Positions 1 to 15,100 of a DNA stretch of 64,000 bases are shown piece by piece. Position numbers and translations under genes: made by a program. Source of the DNA: Bugula neritina (lineage: Eukaryota; Bryozoa; Gymnolaemata; Cheilostomatida; Bugulidae); assembly GCA_964035545.1 (NCBI GenBank), contig OZ037767.1, positions 25,715,628 through 25,779,627 on the forward strand, in the 5' to 3' direction. The notes below the pieces were generated by a model that saw only the letters and a list, made by a program, of their open reading frames with translations, made no database searches and had not been told where the DNA came from. Numbering within the stretch: position 1 is the first letter of the stretch; every line of letters begins with the position of its first letter.

Positions 1-165
1 TTTCCTCCTACTGTTTGTTCAAGTTGTATCTGTCTTGTTACAGCCGTGATCTATGCATGAAAGTGCATTCTTCTTCATTAAAATAATTTGCGAAAACCCC
101 TTCACTCTTCCACTTGTGTAATGTGTTGAATAGGAATGTGTTGATATTAGCTTTCCTTTTACCAG

Positions 166-3100
166 GACCATTCCGTAAATGTGATGAGAGTCGTCCCATC
201 TATACCTTACCTAAGTACAGCGTTCTAGCCGGACCAGTGGTTGATATTTTCACCAATACTTTGAGATGGATCAAACTAAACACAACAGGAATTGAGGTGT
301 TCAATCTTGACCTCAGTACTCAAGTACAAGGTCCCACGTCTTCACTTAGAAACCTCAACAGGTAAAATAATAGACTTGAATATGGAGGTGTCGGCACATA
401 TTCATAGTTGACCATTATTTAAACATGTCCCGCTGTTGACTATAAATGATGTGTAATATAAAAAGGTTCATAGATTTGATTGGCTGTAGCCAAGTGTTGT
501 TTGACTATCAGACTGTCTGTTAGAGATTCACAGAGAACAAATACTGTCAAATAAAAATTCTGAATTGCTTGAATTTTTGTATAAATTGGTTTGATTCCAA
601 ATTGCAAAAAACTGTGATGACAGCTGACAGCTGGAAACTTGAATATCATGAAGTTAAACTTTAGTATGTATAAAGGTTAAGCTTGTAATGATTAATCATT
701 TTAAATTTAATTCTTTCCTTTTGTGATAACAATTATTGTGCAATAATTGCAAATAAGCAGTTTTCTTTTTATAAATTCTGCATGTTTTGTTTTGCAGTTC
801 CCAGCCTATGGTGGTTGCAGACGGCAAACTGTATACTGTGGTGGAACAACTCCTGGCATGTATTGACTTACAGACAAATAGCACAGCTACATATCCTGGA
901 GTTGTGGCCTCTCTCCTCGCTTACAACTCGTCCAAAAGTTTCCCCTCTTTACCAGGTGCTGTACATCATGCTACTTGTTATTGAATATTATATAAGCACT
1001 GAGTCACTGTTATTGTCTCCATTCCTTGCATTATTTGAATGAATCTTTTATTTGATCTTTGGAAATGGTTGGATTGAATGAAACCACAACCATAAGTGCC
1101 AACCGCAACCACAAATCTATCCATCTACAAATCCATTCCAAGCAATGGAAACCAGTGAGTGGGAGGTAGCTTAACCCCCTATCCACACTTACCGTATCGT
1201 ACGCCGTAACAGCAAATATCAGCCATTTTTACAAATGTCTGAGCTTCCTGTACGGTGTTGCGGTACGGTAGGATCAAGCACTGCTTGATTCAAATAAGTT
1301 GCGCGGACTCCTATTGGACAGAAAAACTTTTGCGTTACTTCATTGGATTTAATTGTCTAATGAAGTGTCATAGATCGTACCTAATAGCGGACTTTGAAAA
1401 CTTCAGCCCGGACACATTAAAAATGGCTGATATTTGCTGTTACGGCGTACGATACGATACGGGAAGTGTGAATAGGGGTTAAAGCTATGGCTCTAAGGTA
1501 CTTGGAAATTTTTAGAATCTGTAGGTCTTGTAAATAGGCTCTTTCTTGCAGTGGAACTTGATGGTTTGAGGTCAAGGAGAAATGCAAATTTAATACTGTG
1601 GCTGTCAAAGCATTGTGTTATAGTGACTTTATAAATACAAGAATTTAGCATATATAAACAGTTTTTATACTATAACTGTCATATAATATTATGCAATAAA
1701 CACCTTATAAATAGAACACATTAACATTAGCACTGGTTGTCCTGATTAATTAGCATATGTATATTTAAACAAGTTATTTATGTTTGCATATCCGGTTCAC
1801 TATAACATAACAGGCTTTCACCACTCATTATGCTGCATTTTTAACACTATTCTGAGTTTATAGGCACATGAAATAGGAAATGAAAATTTTCCCAAAAACG
1901 TTATTTGTGTTTTAAGTAGTGCATTTTTGCTTTTAATTATGATAGTGCACATCTAGTTGAGTGACTAGCCTTAGTGACTGAGATGGTGTATAGCTTAGCT
2001 TGGCTGTACACTCGTTTCATCATGTAGAATTAGATTGAGCAATCACTACGGTTACTAAAAGGTATGTTTCAAGACTCCAAATGTTTGAGTATGCAAATGG
2101 TAGGGTGGGGGTGCAGATGCCTCCAATTCAGCCGTTGTCAAGTTTGTTGGTCAACAGTTTAAGATCTTATGTGCGATATGAAGTCATATAATATTCGATG
2201 GGTAGGTCTATCGGCTCCTGTTCAAGGAGAGGATAAGAAAGGGGGAGGGTTTCAAGTTAGTAGAAAATTCTATATATACTTGCTATAGATTATAGATTAT
2301 ATAATTAATATTATAGAAGACATGGTATATAATACAGGATAGAAAGTACAGAATATAGAATACAGAATAGAGAATATAGAATAGAGAGTATAGAGTGTAT
2401 AGAATACGGAATAGAGAATATAGAATTGAGAGTATAGAATAGAGAATATAGAATTGAGAGTATAGAATAGAGAATATAGAATTGAGAGTATAGAATAGAG
2501 AATATAGAATTGAGAGTATAGAATAGAGAATATAGAATTGAGAGTATAGAATAGAGAGTATAGACTATAGAGCGCAGATATAGCATACAGAATAGAGAGT
2601 GCAGCTCTGTCATGATGTAACAGTATGATGCAACCAGATACATGCCTCTGCTTTCTATTAATAACATCCACGTGCTTCATCTTTTTATATAGTAATTACA
2701 TTATGCTTATGTTTACACCATTATGCTAATCATTTATTTTATAAAAACAATAATAATAATACATCACACCCTTCTAATAACACCCATCACAATTTTATTA
2801 GACCTTTTAGGTTGAATTAGATTGGTGAATAACAGTTGCTGTTAAAATCTACTTTGCAGGCAAAAAGCTGTTATATCGCCTTGGTAATATCAGCCACTTG
2901 GCACTAAGTAAAATATAGCTCAGCATGATAAATTTCAAAATTTGACACATTTAGACTCGGTGATCTGAATCTGATAGCCAATGTGTTTACAAAGTTTCTT
3001 ATGAGTGGTTACACTTGACTGACCTAGAATTAGCTGTGAAAGTGTGTCCAAGCCCTCAGTCTAGCGCATATTACAATGCAATGCGGACTAGTAAAAGCTT

Positions 3101-6100
3101 GATTCAGTGATATACTTGCTAGCATATCTACTTACACTTATTATCAATGCAGTTTTATTTGCTCTATTATTGGAGAGCATTATACCGAACAGAGCATTCT
3201 ATTAGTCTTCCGGCTCCGATTACCACACTGTGTTGATGGAGAAATATTCATTCACTGTCGGATAGCACTTGATTTAAAAATTATCTACTACAAACACTTG
3301 CGTCTCCGTGTCAGATGTTTGTTGCCAGCATCGTGCGTGCCACTTTACAGTTACTCTGTAGGAGTACCAGCATATGTTGGTGTCGAATCCTACTGCATGC
3401 TTACGATATGGAGGTAGTATCGTGACTGTACAATCATTCTCACATGGTTTGCATTTGATACTAGCTGATGCCTTCTAGAATGTTCATAGGCAACCTTCTC
3501 TGGATTTTTTACACTTTACTTTTACTACATCTCAAAGGTAAGCATTTGTTCAGATGTACTTGTATTATGATGTCACAGATATACAACTATTCAGACTTGA
3601 CTGCAACTTTCTCAATGAAACACAAGTTTTAATGCTTAAAAACTTTCAACTGTTAGGTTAGACTTTCACTTAGACTTAGATCTTATAATTTCAATTTTGT
3701 GGTAAGGGTGCAGCTAGGAGTTTGCTGCACTGGTCCCAGTCATGGTTTCTAGAAATCTGGCAAAAATATGACTTCACTGCATTGAGAAGAATCTATTTTC
3801 CTGACATTAGAGCAAAATAAAAGCTTTTGGTAATTGTTAGTGCTATATATTTTGTAGTTGGGTAATTTCTTGCCTTAGGATATAAATGAGCTCACTAAAA
3901 CTACCACGATTGCCTGCCTTAAACTTTGAGCTATAAATTAAACACTACAGTTGCAAAAGTTGTTGCATAATACCACCACCCATGCTATTTACTTTTCATG
4001 GTCACGAGTTATGTTAATGTTTTTGCATATTCTGCATTAGCATTGTAAATTTTAACAAATTATTCGCAGCAATAGCTCTGTTCTTTGCTAGCCAAACAGT
4101 AACTTGTACTGTCACAGACACAGCTTGTAAAAAAAACAAAAAGAAAAAGTTAAATCAAAGGGAAGCAGATCATTCTCCCAGCCTACTGATCATCAGCTAC
4201 TTAGCTAAGTTGTTATAAGCAAAGGTGAAGGTTGAGGACCAACTACCAGTCTGATAGAGCAAAATGTAGTGTTGCATTCTTTTGACTGCGATGAGTAAAC
4301 TCATATTTATCTTGGCCTAATGGTAGACTACAATACTCAACTAAAGTAGCTGGACTCTCAGGTTAAACACTGGTAGTTTTTTTAAGCTTACTTTCTATAG
4401 GCTATGAGCTAACCAACTGCTTTGAGAGACGTTTTAGTTTCAATCACTGAATGTTTACTTAGGGCAATGTCATATTAATAGCCATTAGCCACACTCTATG
4501 CTATCCAACAGGCATTATATAACTATCTAGAATTTTAATTAATAATTCTGTTAATATAAATATTGATGTGATATAAATAATTAATTGGATATTGACAACC
4601 ACTGGATCCTTTCAATGCCACCTGCCATGAGTAATCAAAACATTGTGAACTAAGTCCCCACTCACTTCCTTGAAATTCCCATTTATGATCATTCGTGTAA
4701 ACTGTAATAGATATAAATCTAGATAACCTTTTACTTGCCATAGTAATATCATTATAATATACTAGCTGATGAACCATAAGCCTACATTGAAAGGCACAAT
4801 AGTGTTTTAGTATACAATTTACAAGTTAATGGGCGTGGAGTTAAAAAGCTAAGATCTGTTTTCGTAAAGCTGTAATAAGCTTTAGTGTAGGAGTTACATC
4901 ATTAATGCAGGAAAGTAAAATGCCCTTGAGGAATGCTGTACTGCTTAGTTTTATATTACTGACTGTGTTTAAGACCCACTGCACTTACCTAATAGCTGAA
5001 AATAATTATTATCAGTTGAGTAATTAACTGTAGAGATGTGAAGATATAACTCAACCTCTGAAGGTGAACAAATTAACATCTGGTATAAACAGAAAGCTGG
5101 TGTTTATTATGTTAAATATATAGTTCTAAATTTATAAAAACTAAAAAACTAAAAACGTGCGATGTCAAAACTCACATTTGTAAAACGTTGTCTATATATT
5201 GACTATTCTGCACACCTATCCCTTTTTAGTATAACTGAAGAGATGTTAGACAACAATTACCGCAGTGTATTTTTTGTTAATTTTCAATTTTTTTATATTT
5301 TTTATAAAAGAGTTTTTAAAGACTTTAGATTAAGTTTTCAGGTATTTTGGTCAGACAGGGAGTCAAACTAAGTTAGCTGTACAATTATTTATAGTTTCAG
5401 TCTTTCACTTGAAAGTAGAAGCTTAGAAAGCCATCACAAGCATACCAATACTTAAATACACGCTAGACAGTTAAACTCGGCTGTATTACCTCTCACTCAT
5501 CAGATCTTGTATGACTCATTCGATAATCATTCTCTACTCAATCACTTTTTTGAAACACAAGTCCTTGGTAGAAGTGTGGAATCTGAAATAGAGAATTTTG
5601 GCTAATGCTGAAAATATCATTATCTGTAACCTAATGACAAATGACTAATGTATTACATAGTATGTTACATAGTTAGGAGGTGGTCTATTGGTCAGAGGTG
5701 TTCTAGTGATTAGGGGGTTGGTCTAGTTTTTATTACATTCATTTTTTACCTAATTATTTAAATGTGTGTTTTTAATTTCTTATACAATGAGTTTCAAAGT
5801 ATATTATAATTGCGTTGTTATGTTACAGACATTTTTTATTATTATCACCTTTGAATGAGTATGATTATTTTTGTTGCTGCTTTTGAAATTTGATTTTAAT
5901 CATTGAACTTTAAAATGCATTTTAGTCTTCAAATTCAAGCGATCTGTTACAGGTGTAAACAGCACTGGAGAGGTGAAACCACAGGTAGATGTGGACAGCA
6001 TCCAGGTGTTTGGAACTCATGACAATTTCTCCATCTCATGGTCATTGGCTAACACTTTACCTCCAACTGTAGCTGTGTATTATACAGTTACAGTGCAATC

Positions 6101-9100
6101 TGCTATCAACTCATCCATATACTACCAAGTATGTCAACATGCTTCTTAATTAATTATTATATGTATACTGCTGCTATAAAATGTAGATTTCGCAACTCCA
6201 AATGGCCACTATGAAGCAAAAAACATGCTGTAGAGTTACAACAAGCTATTTTTTAGCTATTTGAAGAGAATTACCTCAACATTAAAACCTAACTTTAGAG
6301 TTTTCATCTTCACAAAATGTGACTTAATTTTAGCTTATATGAAATTGCATCCTGGTTGTGCGTTTGCAGAATTTGAATTTGTCTACCCATTCTACTCCTT
6401 TGCTGAGAAATGTTTCTGCCCAGAGCGCCCTGCTGCTTTCTATTCAGCCACACACTTCTTACGACGCCGGAGACAATATCACCCTAGCCCTGGAATCTCC
6501 TGCTGCAGGTACATGCAAAAAGTAACATAGATTTTCACGCTGTCTATTTGATCAAAGACAATATCATAATTTTGCTATTAAAAATGAGGTTTTCGGGAAG
6601 CAAATGCATGTTTTTTGGCATCTCTATAATTCTGGCCAGTGTAAAGATTTGTCCATATTAGAACGTCATAAATACAGACATTTTATATATTTATACACAG
6701 ACAACTTAAAAAACAGCATATTTTGTAAGAATAAAAAAATTTGAATGATTAGAAGCTTTTTTAAAACCAGTGCACTTTCATTGGCTAAACAGTCACTAAC
6801 TTCCTGTATGGACAGTAAACACATTTCATGACAATATTTGTTGTGAAATTAATTTAACTGCACATAACGTTCAATCTTTTTTATTTTATACTCTTGCCAC
6901 CTCAGTACATCTACCAGCTTCTCACAAAAAAGCTTCCAAAAACTCTTGTTACAACTCGATCTTTTACTTTTAACTTCGACTTGTTGATAAAATCTGACAA
7001 CAAATTTTAATACCAAAGCAGCTTGAGTTAGCAAGTAATTTTAGTAGGATGAAAATTTAAAAGTAACACAACATAGCAAGGTCAAGGTTAATATCAACTT
7101 TCTCTCTCATTGTTAATAGTACCTGGAATTTGCACGAGCCTGAGAGTATATTCAATGTTAAATGAGATGAAGATTTATGGGGTTGTTAAATGGGACCCAC
7201 CCGTCTTTACTGGAGGCACTATTATTGGCTATGAAGTTAAGCTCACAACTCAGGTTTGTAGTTTTCACCATATGTAGATTCTGCGTTATTATATTGTGAC
7301 ATACTACTCTGATTGTTTTAAACCTGAATACGTAATATCACAAGACAATGTTTAGATATAGTTTGTACTGTAAGCTGTAACCCTCGGTATGAATCGAACT
7401 TAATGTTTATATCAAGCTAATAAAGAAGAGAAAAGGTTAAGAGTGCATTAAATAAAGAACAGGGTGTAAACCAGTAGCCACGTTTCATGTTACCAGTTGG
7501 AAATTTTAGGATGGCCAAACAACAGACTACTTGTTTGATGATCCAGATGGTATTGTACCAATCGAAGCTGGGGTCTTGTACAACATTAGTGTAAGAGCTG
7601 AGACGAAAGCAGGATATGGCGGGTGGTCAGATCTCCTTCTCTATAACACATCTACTTCTGGTAAGTTTAACTCTCCATACTAACATTTAATTCAACTCAA
7701 AATACAAATATGATATAAATTAGTTATATTAAATATTATAACACATTGTAGCATATTATATTATACATGTATTATAATGTATTATATTACATATTGTGCT
7801 ATATTTTTTATTGTGTTATGTATTATAGCACACTTTAATATTATCATATTATGTATAATGTTTCATTATATTTTGCTGCTGCAGTTTTAATAATGCCTTT
7901 TAGAGTCCGCTCAAATAGACATAATATAATAAAGGCTAGAATATAATAAATAACTATAAGTAATAGTATATATAACAATTAGATGTAAAATACAACGCCT
8001 AATATATGAAAGTTTACTTTATTTACTTTTTCTACATTATTTAAAGTTAAAACTGGACTATCTGTTTCATTGTGTTAAATTAAATTTGCCATGGAATTGT
8101 TATCTAGTCTCCTCATGCATTGATTTCCTGTTTAGCGTTCCATGTGCCATTCATCACCGCTCACCCTTATACCCCGGAAGAAATAGAGGTCCATTGGCAA
8201 TCAGCTACTTCCACTCTTCAGAACTCTTACAACTTTTCCATTTTCTATTCACTTTCTGGGGAGGACGATTCCGTTACATCACAAGCAGCAAACTACTTGG
8301 TTGGATTTAAGACGATAAAAGCATTGCAACCCGATACGGCATACATTATCAAGGTTTGTCTTCTCTTTATTAATACTTGTGCAATTTCCAATGTTTTTCA
8401 TACAGCCCGTTTATTTTGACATTAAATTTTCTTTAACAAAAAACGAATATCATTGGTTGATATTTTTGTATTAGCCTGAAATATAAGCAGTGGTAGAGCA
8501 TAACCACTATCTTTGTTTTGCTTTTGTCTTGTAATTTCATCTAATCAACAACCTTTGCTGCTTTTAAACAAGGTCCTAAGCTCAATTGCTGCGAGAAGAT
8601 AACTCCAAAGCAATAATGAAGATATTATTATAAGACGTGTCTATTAATTATTCTCTGACATGAATATGATTGCCACAGATGATGGTGTGTAGCATCTCTA
8701 CCAACAAGACTCTGTGGTTTGGCGGAGAACAGTGCGTTTTCAGCAACGTCGTTACGACCCGAAGCTACATCAAACCTCAAGGAGTTATGGTGGAGAGCAT
8801 ATCTTTCAATAAGATTTTAGTGAACTGGACGTCACCTATCCGGGCTGAAGTAGAGAAGCATCATATCAGATATAAACCGGTGACTATAGCTTTATATATA
8901 TGATATATACAACTTAAGGTTTATATGATACGTATGCTAGTAGCATATAGTTATATGTATATGATATAGTAACTTAAGATTTATATGATACGTATACTAG
9001 TAGCGTATAGTTTTATATCATATATACAAGTAAAGTAAAGATCTCTATGAGATATACTAATAGCATATAGATTTAAACAGTATTATATGCAATTAAAGTA

Positions 9101-12100
9101 AGACTGGACTGTGTTGTATAAACATGGTAGGTGTGTGGTTAAGCAGAGAGAACAAAGAAAATTTATTTACAAGCTGAATGTTCTAAATTTTAACAATCCT
9201 GTTAAACGTAAATTTTATAGGATGCATTATTTTATTATTTTCTCACTAGAATAAAACTACAATATTCTTGAGAAACATTCAGAGTGTCATCTTTTTTTAT
9301 AAAGTTGTTATTAGATTTTGATATCTAAATTTATAATATCTAAATATGATTTATAACTTCCTAGTGGAGGTGTCTTTATGCGCAGGTGGGCTGACAGTTG
9401 TGTGCAGGTGGGCTGACAGTTGGGTGCAGGTGGGCTGACAGTTGGGTGCAGGTGGGCTGACAGTTGTGTGCAGGTGGGCACTCAGAAAGCTAATCACCAT
9501 GTGCTACAACACTAGGCTATGACATATTGGGAATCTATAGTATGTCATAGTATTGTGCGCTGCAAGAATGTATAGTATATGTCTTATAGCGGATATGCAG
9601 TGGGCTTTGAGAATACTGGTACTTACTTGGTTAAATAATAATCAAATGCCCACCCTGGATAGACATGCTGGTAGTTTGCTTTGTAGTAGCAATCACAAAA
9701 TTCACCCCGTATATTTTGGTTTGAACAAACTGTTTCTTTTTCATGTTTAGTTGCAAATGATTCACATTCTAAATTGTGTAAATGCTACTTTATGGTTTAT
9801 ACAGCTTTGTAGGACTCATTTCACACATTGAGCTAATAGGCAAATAATTGCAGTAGCCATTATAGTAAAAAGGACATATAGATCTACAGATATTTTTGTT
9901 ATTTATAATTTATAATCTAGCTCTTACATTATTACAGTTTACTTTGATGTTAGCATTATTTAGTAATTTGTGCACTTATACACATAATATGTATTTTATA
10001 AAATGCTTGATAATATATCAACAGTTGTAAATAATGCCACATTGTGTGTGTGTGTGTGTGGCCTTATAGTTTGCACAACTATATTTTACAGCTGAATTCC
10101 GATGGAGCGTATTTAAGAACACCCATTGAAACAACAAAGCCAGGTTCTATATACAAAGAAACCTTGGGGAATTTACAGTCAAACACGGAGTATGAAATTA
10201 TACTTGTCCTATCATATAAGAGGTATGCTGACTACATGGTTCCATTAGCTGATGAGATGAAGTTCATCGTCAAGACAAACATGACTCTACCAGGCTCGAT
10301 CATGGTTCTCTCATTGGAGTGTGACACCGATGAGTAAGTTTACCTGCTCTAAAGTTACGTCTAATTCTGTCTGTTTGTTCAAGCACTTGTTTCTTTTACT
10401 CCATTTAGGAGCAGTGGTAAAGAAATTGAGATAGCCTAAGTTCTTTTAATTTCTTTATAAATTTTGGTTTGAGACGCTGGTTGAAATTCTCGAAGGAACA
10501 CAACTTCTTTTGCTAAATTTCTAATCTAGACACAGGCTTTATTCTCAGTTTACTACACCCACCTCTCCTACTCACTATACTTGTATTACATATAGCTGCA
10601 AATATTTCAAAATAATTTTTTGACTTTTACAGCTGTTATATTGAGACAGAAGAAGATTTCCAAAATAACATTCATGTACAGATAGTGTGTGATAACAACT
10701 TTGAGATAATAGTAGATAACATCGATTCAGACGGTTCCAAGCGAATTTCTAGACCTTCCGAGTTTCCGACGGACATCACTACATGCTCAGCCAAGGCTTG
10801 GGGTGTCAACTCTGTTGGCAAAGGTAAAATAATGTGCACGGGCTGATTTATGGTTACTGCAGTTGTTTGCTTTTTAAAGCAACCTGGTGCTTGGTTTAAA
10901 AAGTGTATAGAAAATGTAAGAACTTTAACACATAAATATCCAAACATAAAAATAATCATAGCTTAACAATGATTGCTATTCACACAGATAATTCTAAGTG
11001 ATAGCTAATTTTAGTCACTTACTTCAAGCTATTTCGTAACTAAATGAATGTCAATGAATATCAATATTTGAAGTTTCCCACATTTAAAAGCTAAACTAAT
11101 TTTCTTCATTGCATAATTTAAATGAAACTGATAGATTTGCTTAGCTTCAGAGTGATGAACTTTTCCATTTACCATTTCAATCACGTACATGTATCATGGC
11201 AGCTGCTAATTTTGGTATCACTTGTTAAATGTAGAATAGAGAATGCTGCTAGCTTTCAAAGTGGTGTGAACTAAAATGTAAAACTAATATGTAATACCAG
11301 CATTTAGTAAGAAGTTGTAGCCCTTTTGTAATTTAGTGCAAAAATGATTGAATTTTCCATGTGCTACATGCTGGGACGTGCGACTGTTTTCTTTTCATCT
11401 CTTGAAAAAGCTAATATTTGCGTGCATATGTAATTTATTATGAGTTTTTTGTGTATAGGACCTGTTTCTAAGCCAGTATCGCTGGTGGAGAAGCCGAAAG
11501 AAGACTCTGATCTTACCACAATACTCACTGCTGCCATTGCAGCCTTCCTTCTAGTCATAGTCATAGCCGTCGTCTTTTATTTTTATGGTAAGGCATTTCT
11601 TATTGAGATTATTTTACAAAGAAGACTAAAAAGTTTGAATACGTTTGAGATATTAAAAAGTTACATATAAGCAAGGTTAGAGGCAGCCTAGTAATTAGAG
11701 CAAAAGTCTAGTGTGACACAGGTTATGGGTAATGAGTCATTGGTGATGTCAGAATCTGATCATAATTGCTCCTGGGTCTCAATAAAATCTCTCAAATCGC
11801 GTTCAGTCCTTAGATGGCTTAAGAACTCTTGTAATCAAAAGGTTATCCCAGTAATGGATATACTTTAAACTAACATGAATTTATATTTATAGTTTATATT
11901 TGGAAAATTTTTATAAATGTTCAATTAATTTTATCCAGTGAGAAAAAATAGAAAGAAGAAAAAGCAGGGAAGGGTGAGATATGATGCTCAGATGGTGTCT
12001 GTTGATGTCTCACTTTATGGCACGACAGAACGGGAACGGGCTAAGACCCCTCCTTTCTCATCGCAAGGTCAAGAGTTTAGTCTACCTTACACCTTGACGG

Positions 12101-15100
12101 ACAACTCACTGTATGGCACAGAAGGGTGGGTATATGTGCTTTACAATGATATAGAATTGCGTCTGTTATTACTGTACTTGCTAATAATAACTACCGTAGT
12201 AATGGTTTACGTGCAAACTCGATGTTTTTCTAGAAACCTTTCTGTAAATATATTGTTTTCTTTTTAAATTATCAAAAAAGTTATTTATTTGTGAATGCAT
12301 GTTTTCTGTAGATACAAGTTATATAGAATTATTAAATAATGACATTGCATTTGATTTGAAACATGTATACAGATAAACTAACTAAATTCTGTATTTTATA
12401 ATACTCAATTAATATAGGTGCTGAATTTTATAATTGAAAAATGAATGCAATTTATAGCTAGAACTACTTCTATTTTTATCTGGTGTAAATTTGAAATTTC
12501 TAAGAAATGATGCCTAATTGTCATTGCAAACTTGTTTGTATGCATGTGTGTCAATGTGTTCGCATGTTTGCACATTTGTATATGCTTGTGTGTGGGTGAA
12601 TGTGTGCGTGCCTGTGCCTGCATGTGTGGGTGTATGTATGATTAAGTGAAACAAGTAATAAACTGATAGTCTTATGTGTTTGTCAGGCTGGCAGAGATAC
12701 GTCACTCTGTATCAGATGAAATGTCGATGCTCCAATACGACAGGCAGAAACTTCTTCTCACAAAGTTCCTGGGAAGTGGAGCTTTTGGTGAGGTTTATGA
12801 AGGTAAAGCTAGAGACATTGTTACGGCAGACGTTACAACTCTCGTTGCTGTGAAGGTAATTTAATCACAATTTACAGTTTCATTATCAAATGTAATTGTT
12901 GATGCTATTGATCATATTCAAGAAAAAAGAAGCTTTATATTTCTGTGACTTTCAATATACAGTTGAAGTTTTTGATTTGAAACCAAAAGAATAAGTTTTT
13001 CCAATCTGTTCTTTCCATGTTTGAAACTCATTTATCTAACTGTTTCTATGTTTATTTACTAAAAAGCTGCTTCAACTGATAGTTTATGAGTCTATTTTAA
13101 GCAGCAGAGTTAAAGAAAGTTCTACAGTTGAGAATTCTCTAATTATAGCACAGTTTTTTGTGCAAAGTACTAACAGATTTCAAGCTCTTCAGCTAGTATT
13201 TACTTCATTCTCATGTGATTTTGTTGCACACAGACACTACGACCCGATGCATCCCTTCCTTATAAAGAAGAGTTTGTGAAAGAAGCCAGGCTAATGAGTC
13301 AGTTTGATAATGAGTATATAGTAAAACTACTTGGCGTGTGCATAGACAGAGATCCTTATTACATACTGATAGAGCTTATGAATCAGGGTGACCTTGTAGC
13401 CTTCCTAAGACGCTCAAGGCCAAACAAGGTATCAAGTCTTGCTATATTTTGTAGAAGGGGTTTTATAGATCTGGTTTTGTTAGCAGTTGGTTTTTTTTCA
13501 AAGTTATCAATTATAAATATTTATTTGATATAAAGTGTAGTAAGGAATTTTCAAATCACTTGCATTAGTGTAATAAAAATATTCTACAAAATTTTTTATG
13601 AATGCATTATCTGTGACAAACTAATGTTACTTCCCCACAATTAATTTATGATAAGTGATGCCCATTGCCTTGTTTAAATTTACTGCTTTATTTACTCTGA
13701 GCCTGTGATATGACTTGTTACTCTATAACTATGTAACACATGTGTTTATTGCATCTATTAGAATGTTACGCATTATTAAATTATCTGCAGTTGTAAATTA
13801 TATGTCCTGTGGGTGCTCATACTCATTCTTTGTTTGTTATTTTTATTAAATAAATTATGAAATGAAATAAGAGCAAGTAACATCAATTAAAAAAAACAAA
13901 GATTAAAGTGCCTGTCTGGTTTACCTTTGACCTATTTTAAGAAAAAACAGAAACTTCAATAATATATGTTCAACATGAAACCTTCAATTAAAATTTTGTA
14001 GAACTCTAGTGCCAATAAGGAGCCTGCTAATTACTCTATATACTGAAGCTTTACATTACGTCATATGTTTGATGTTATGAATGTTAACTCACAAACTCAA
14101 AACATACTTTCAACAAATTAATAACTGTTTGTAGTACAGAGCTGGAACTCTCAACTTAGGAGAACTCTTGTCTGTTTGCATTGACGTGGCATCTGGCTGT
14201 GCATATCTAGAGAAGCTTCACTTTGTGCATAGGTGAGTCATCACAGCATCACTTCGGCATCGCTTCAGCAGCATCGTCAGTAATAGCAACAGCAGCAGTA
14301 GCATTAGTAGTAGCCACAGTAGCTACATTAGTAGCAGCAGCGGCAGCAGCGGCAGCAGCGGCAGCAGCGGCAGCAATGATAGTAGTAGCAGCGGGAGCAG
14401 TAATAGCAGTAGCATAGCATTGGCAGCAATAGCAGCAGCATGGTAGTAGCAGCAATAGTAGCAGCAGTGGTAGCAGCAGCAACAGTAGCAGCTGTAATAG
14501 TAATCGTAGTAGTGGTAATAGTAGTAGCAGCAGCAGCAGTTGTGACCATAACATAATTTGAAAAGGCCAGTAGGTGCAGCTGGGGTGTATTTAAAAGCTT
14601 TTGTATTTAAAAGACATATTGTCTAGTAGACTAGTAGCATCTGCAAAAGTAGTATTAATATTAGTTGCATTTTCGCTAATATTGACTCCAACAGTACTTT
14701 ACTAGTTGCATTAGTCATGGTAGTTGTGAAAGTTTTGGTTAGTAGCAAAATTGATCAAAGTGGCATTTCCAGTCAAACAAAATCTCTCTGTTCAAACTTG
14801 TCTTCGTGTTTTAGAGATTTGGCTGCCAGAAACTGCTTAGTTAACCAGGACGCGGAGGAAAGTAAGTACAGAGTAAAGATTGGTGACTTTGGCTTAGCCC
14901 GAGATATCTATAGAAATGATTACTACAGGAAGGAAGGCGAAGCTCTACTACCTGTAAGATGGATGTCACCTGAAGCTCTTGTTGATGGAGTGTTCACCAC
15001 ACAGAGTGACATATGGTAGATATAGTAAAAGTCTATAATAACACAAGGAGCTTTTGTCATCTTTTATATTTAAACATGCGACTTGGTAAAGTGAAAGAGT

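Larger units (their letters stand above)
956..5952 (+). other. 5 kb intron between propeller and fibronectin III exons of the ROS1-like gene
   Basis: No coding exon is supported here. Phase 1 at 955 joins phase 1 at 5953 without needing one. It contains a complete MITE (1171-1482) and a 28-base minisatellite (about 2325-2575); the short reading frames are translations of repeats or of AT-rich DNA. A missed microexon cannot be excluded. Confidence 0.7.

Noticed and set aside
2297-2680. Leu/Tyr/Ile-repeat open frames on the minus strand
   Set aside because: Translation of the 28-base minisatellite in an intron; two frames are equally open.
14223-14554. Alanine-rich (+) and leucine-rich (-) open frames
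   Set aside because: Products of the AGC/AGT triplet tract that follows a kinase-exon donor.
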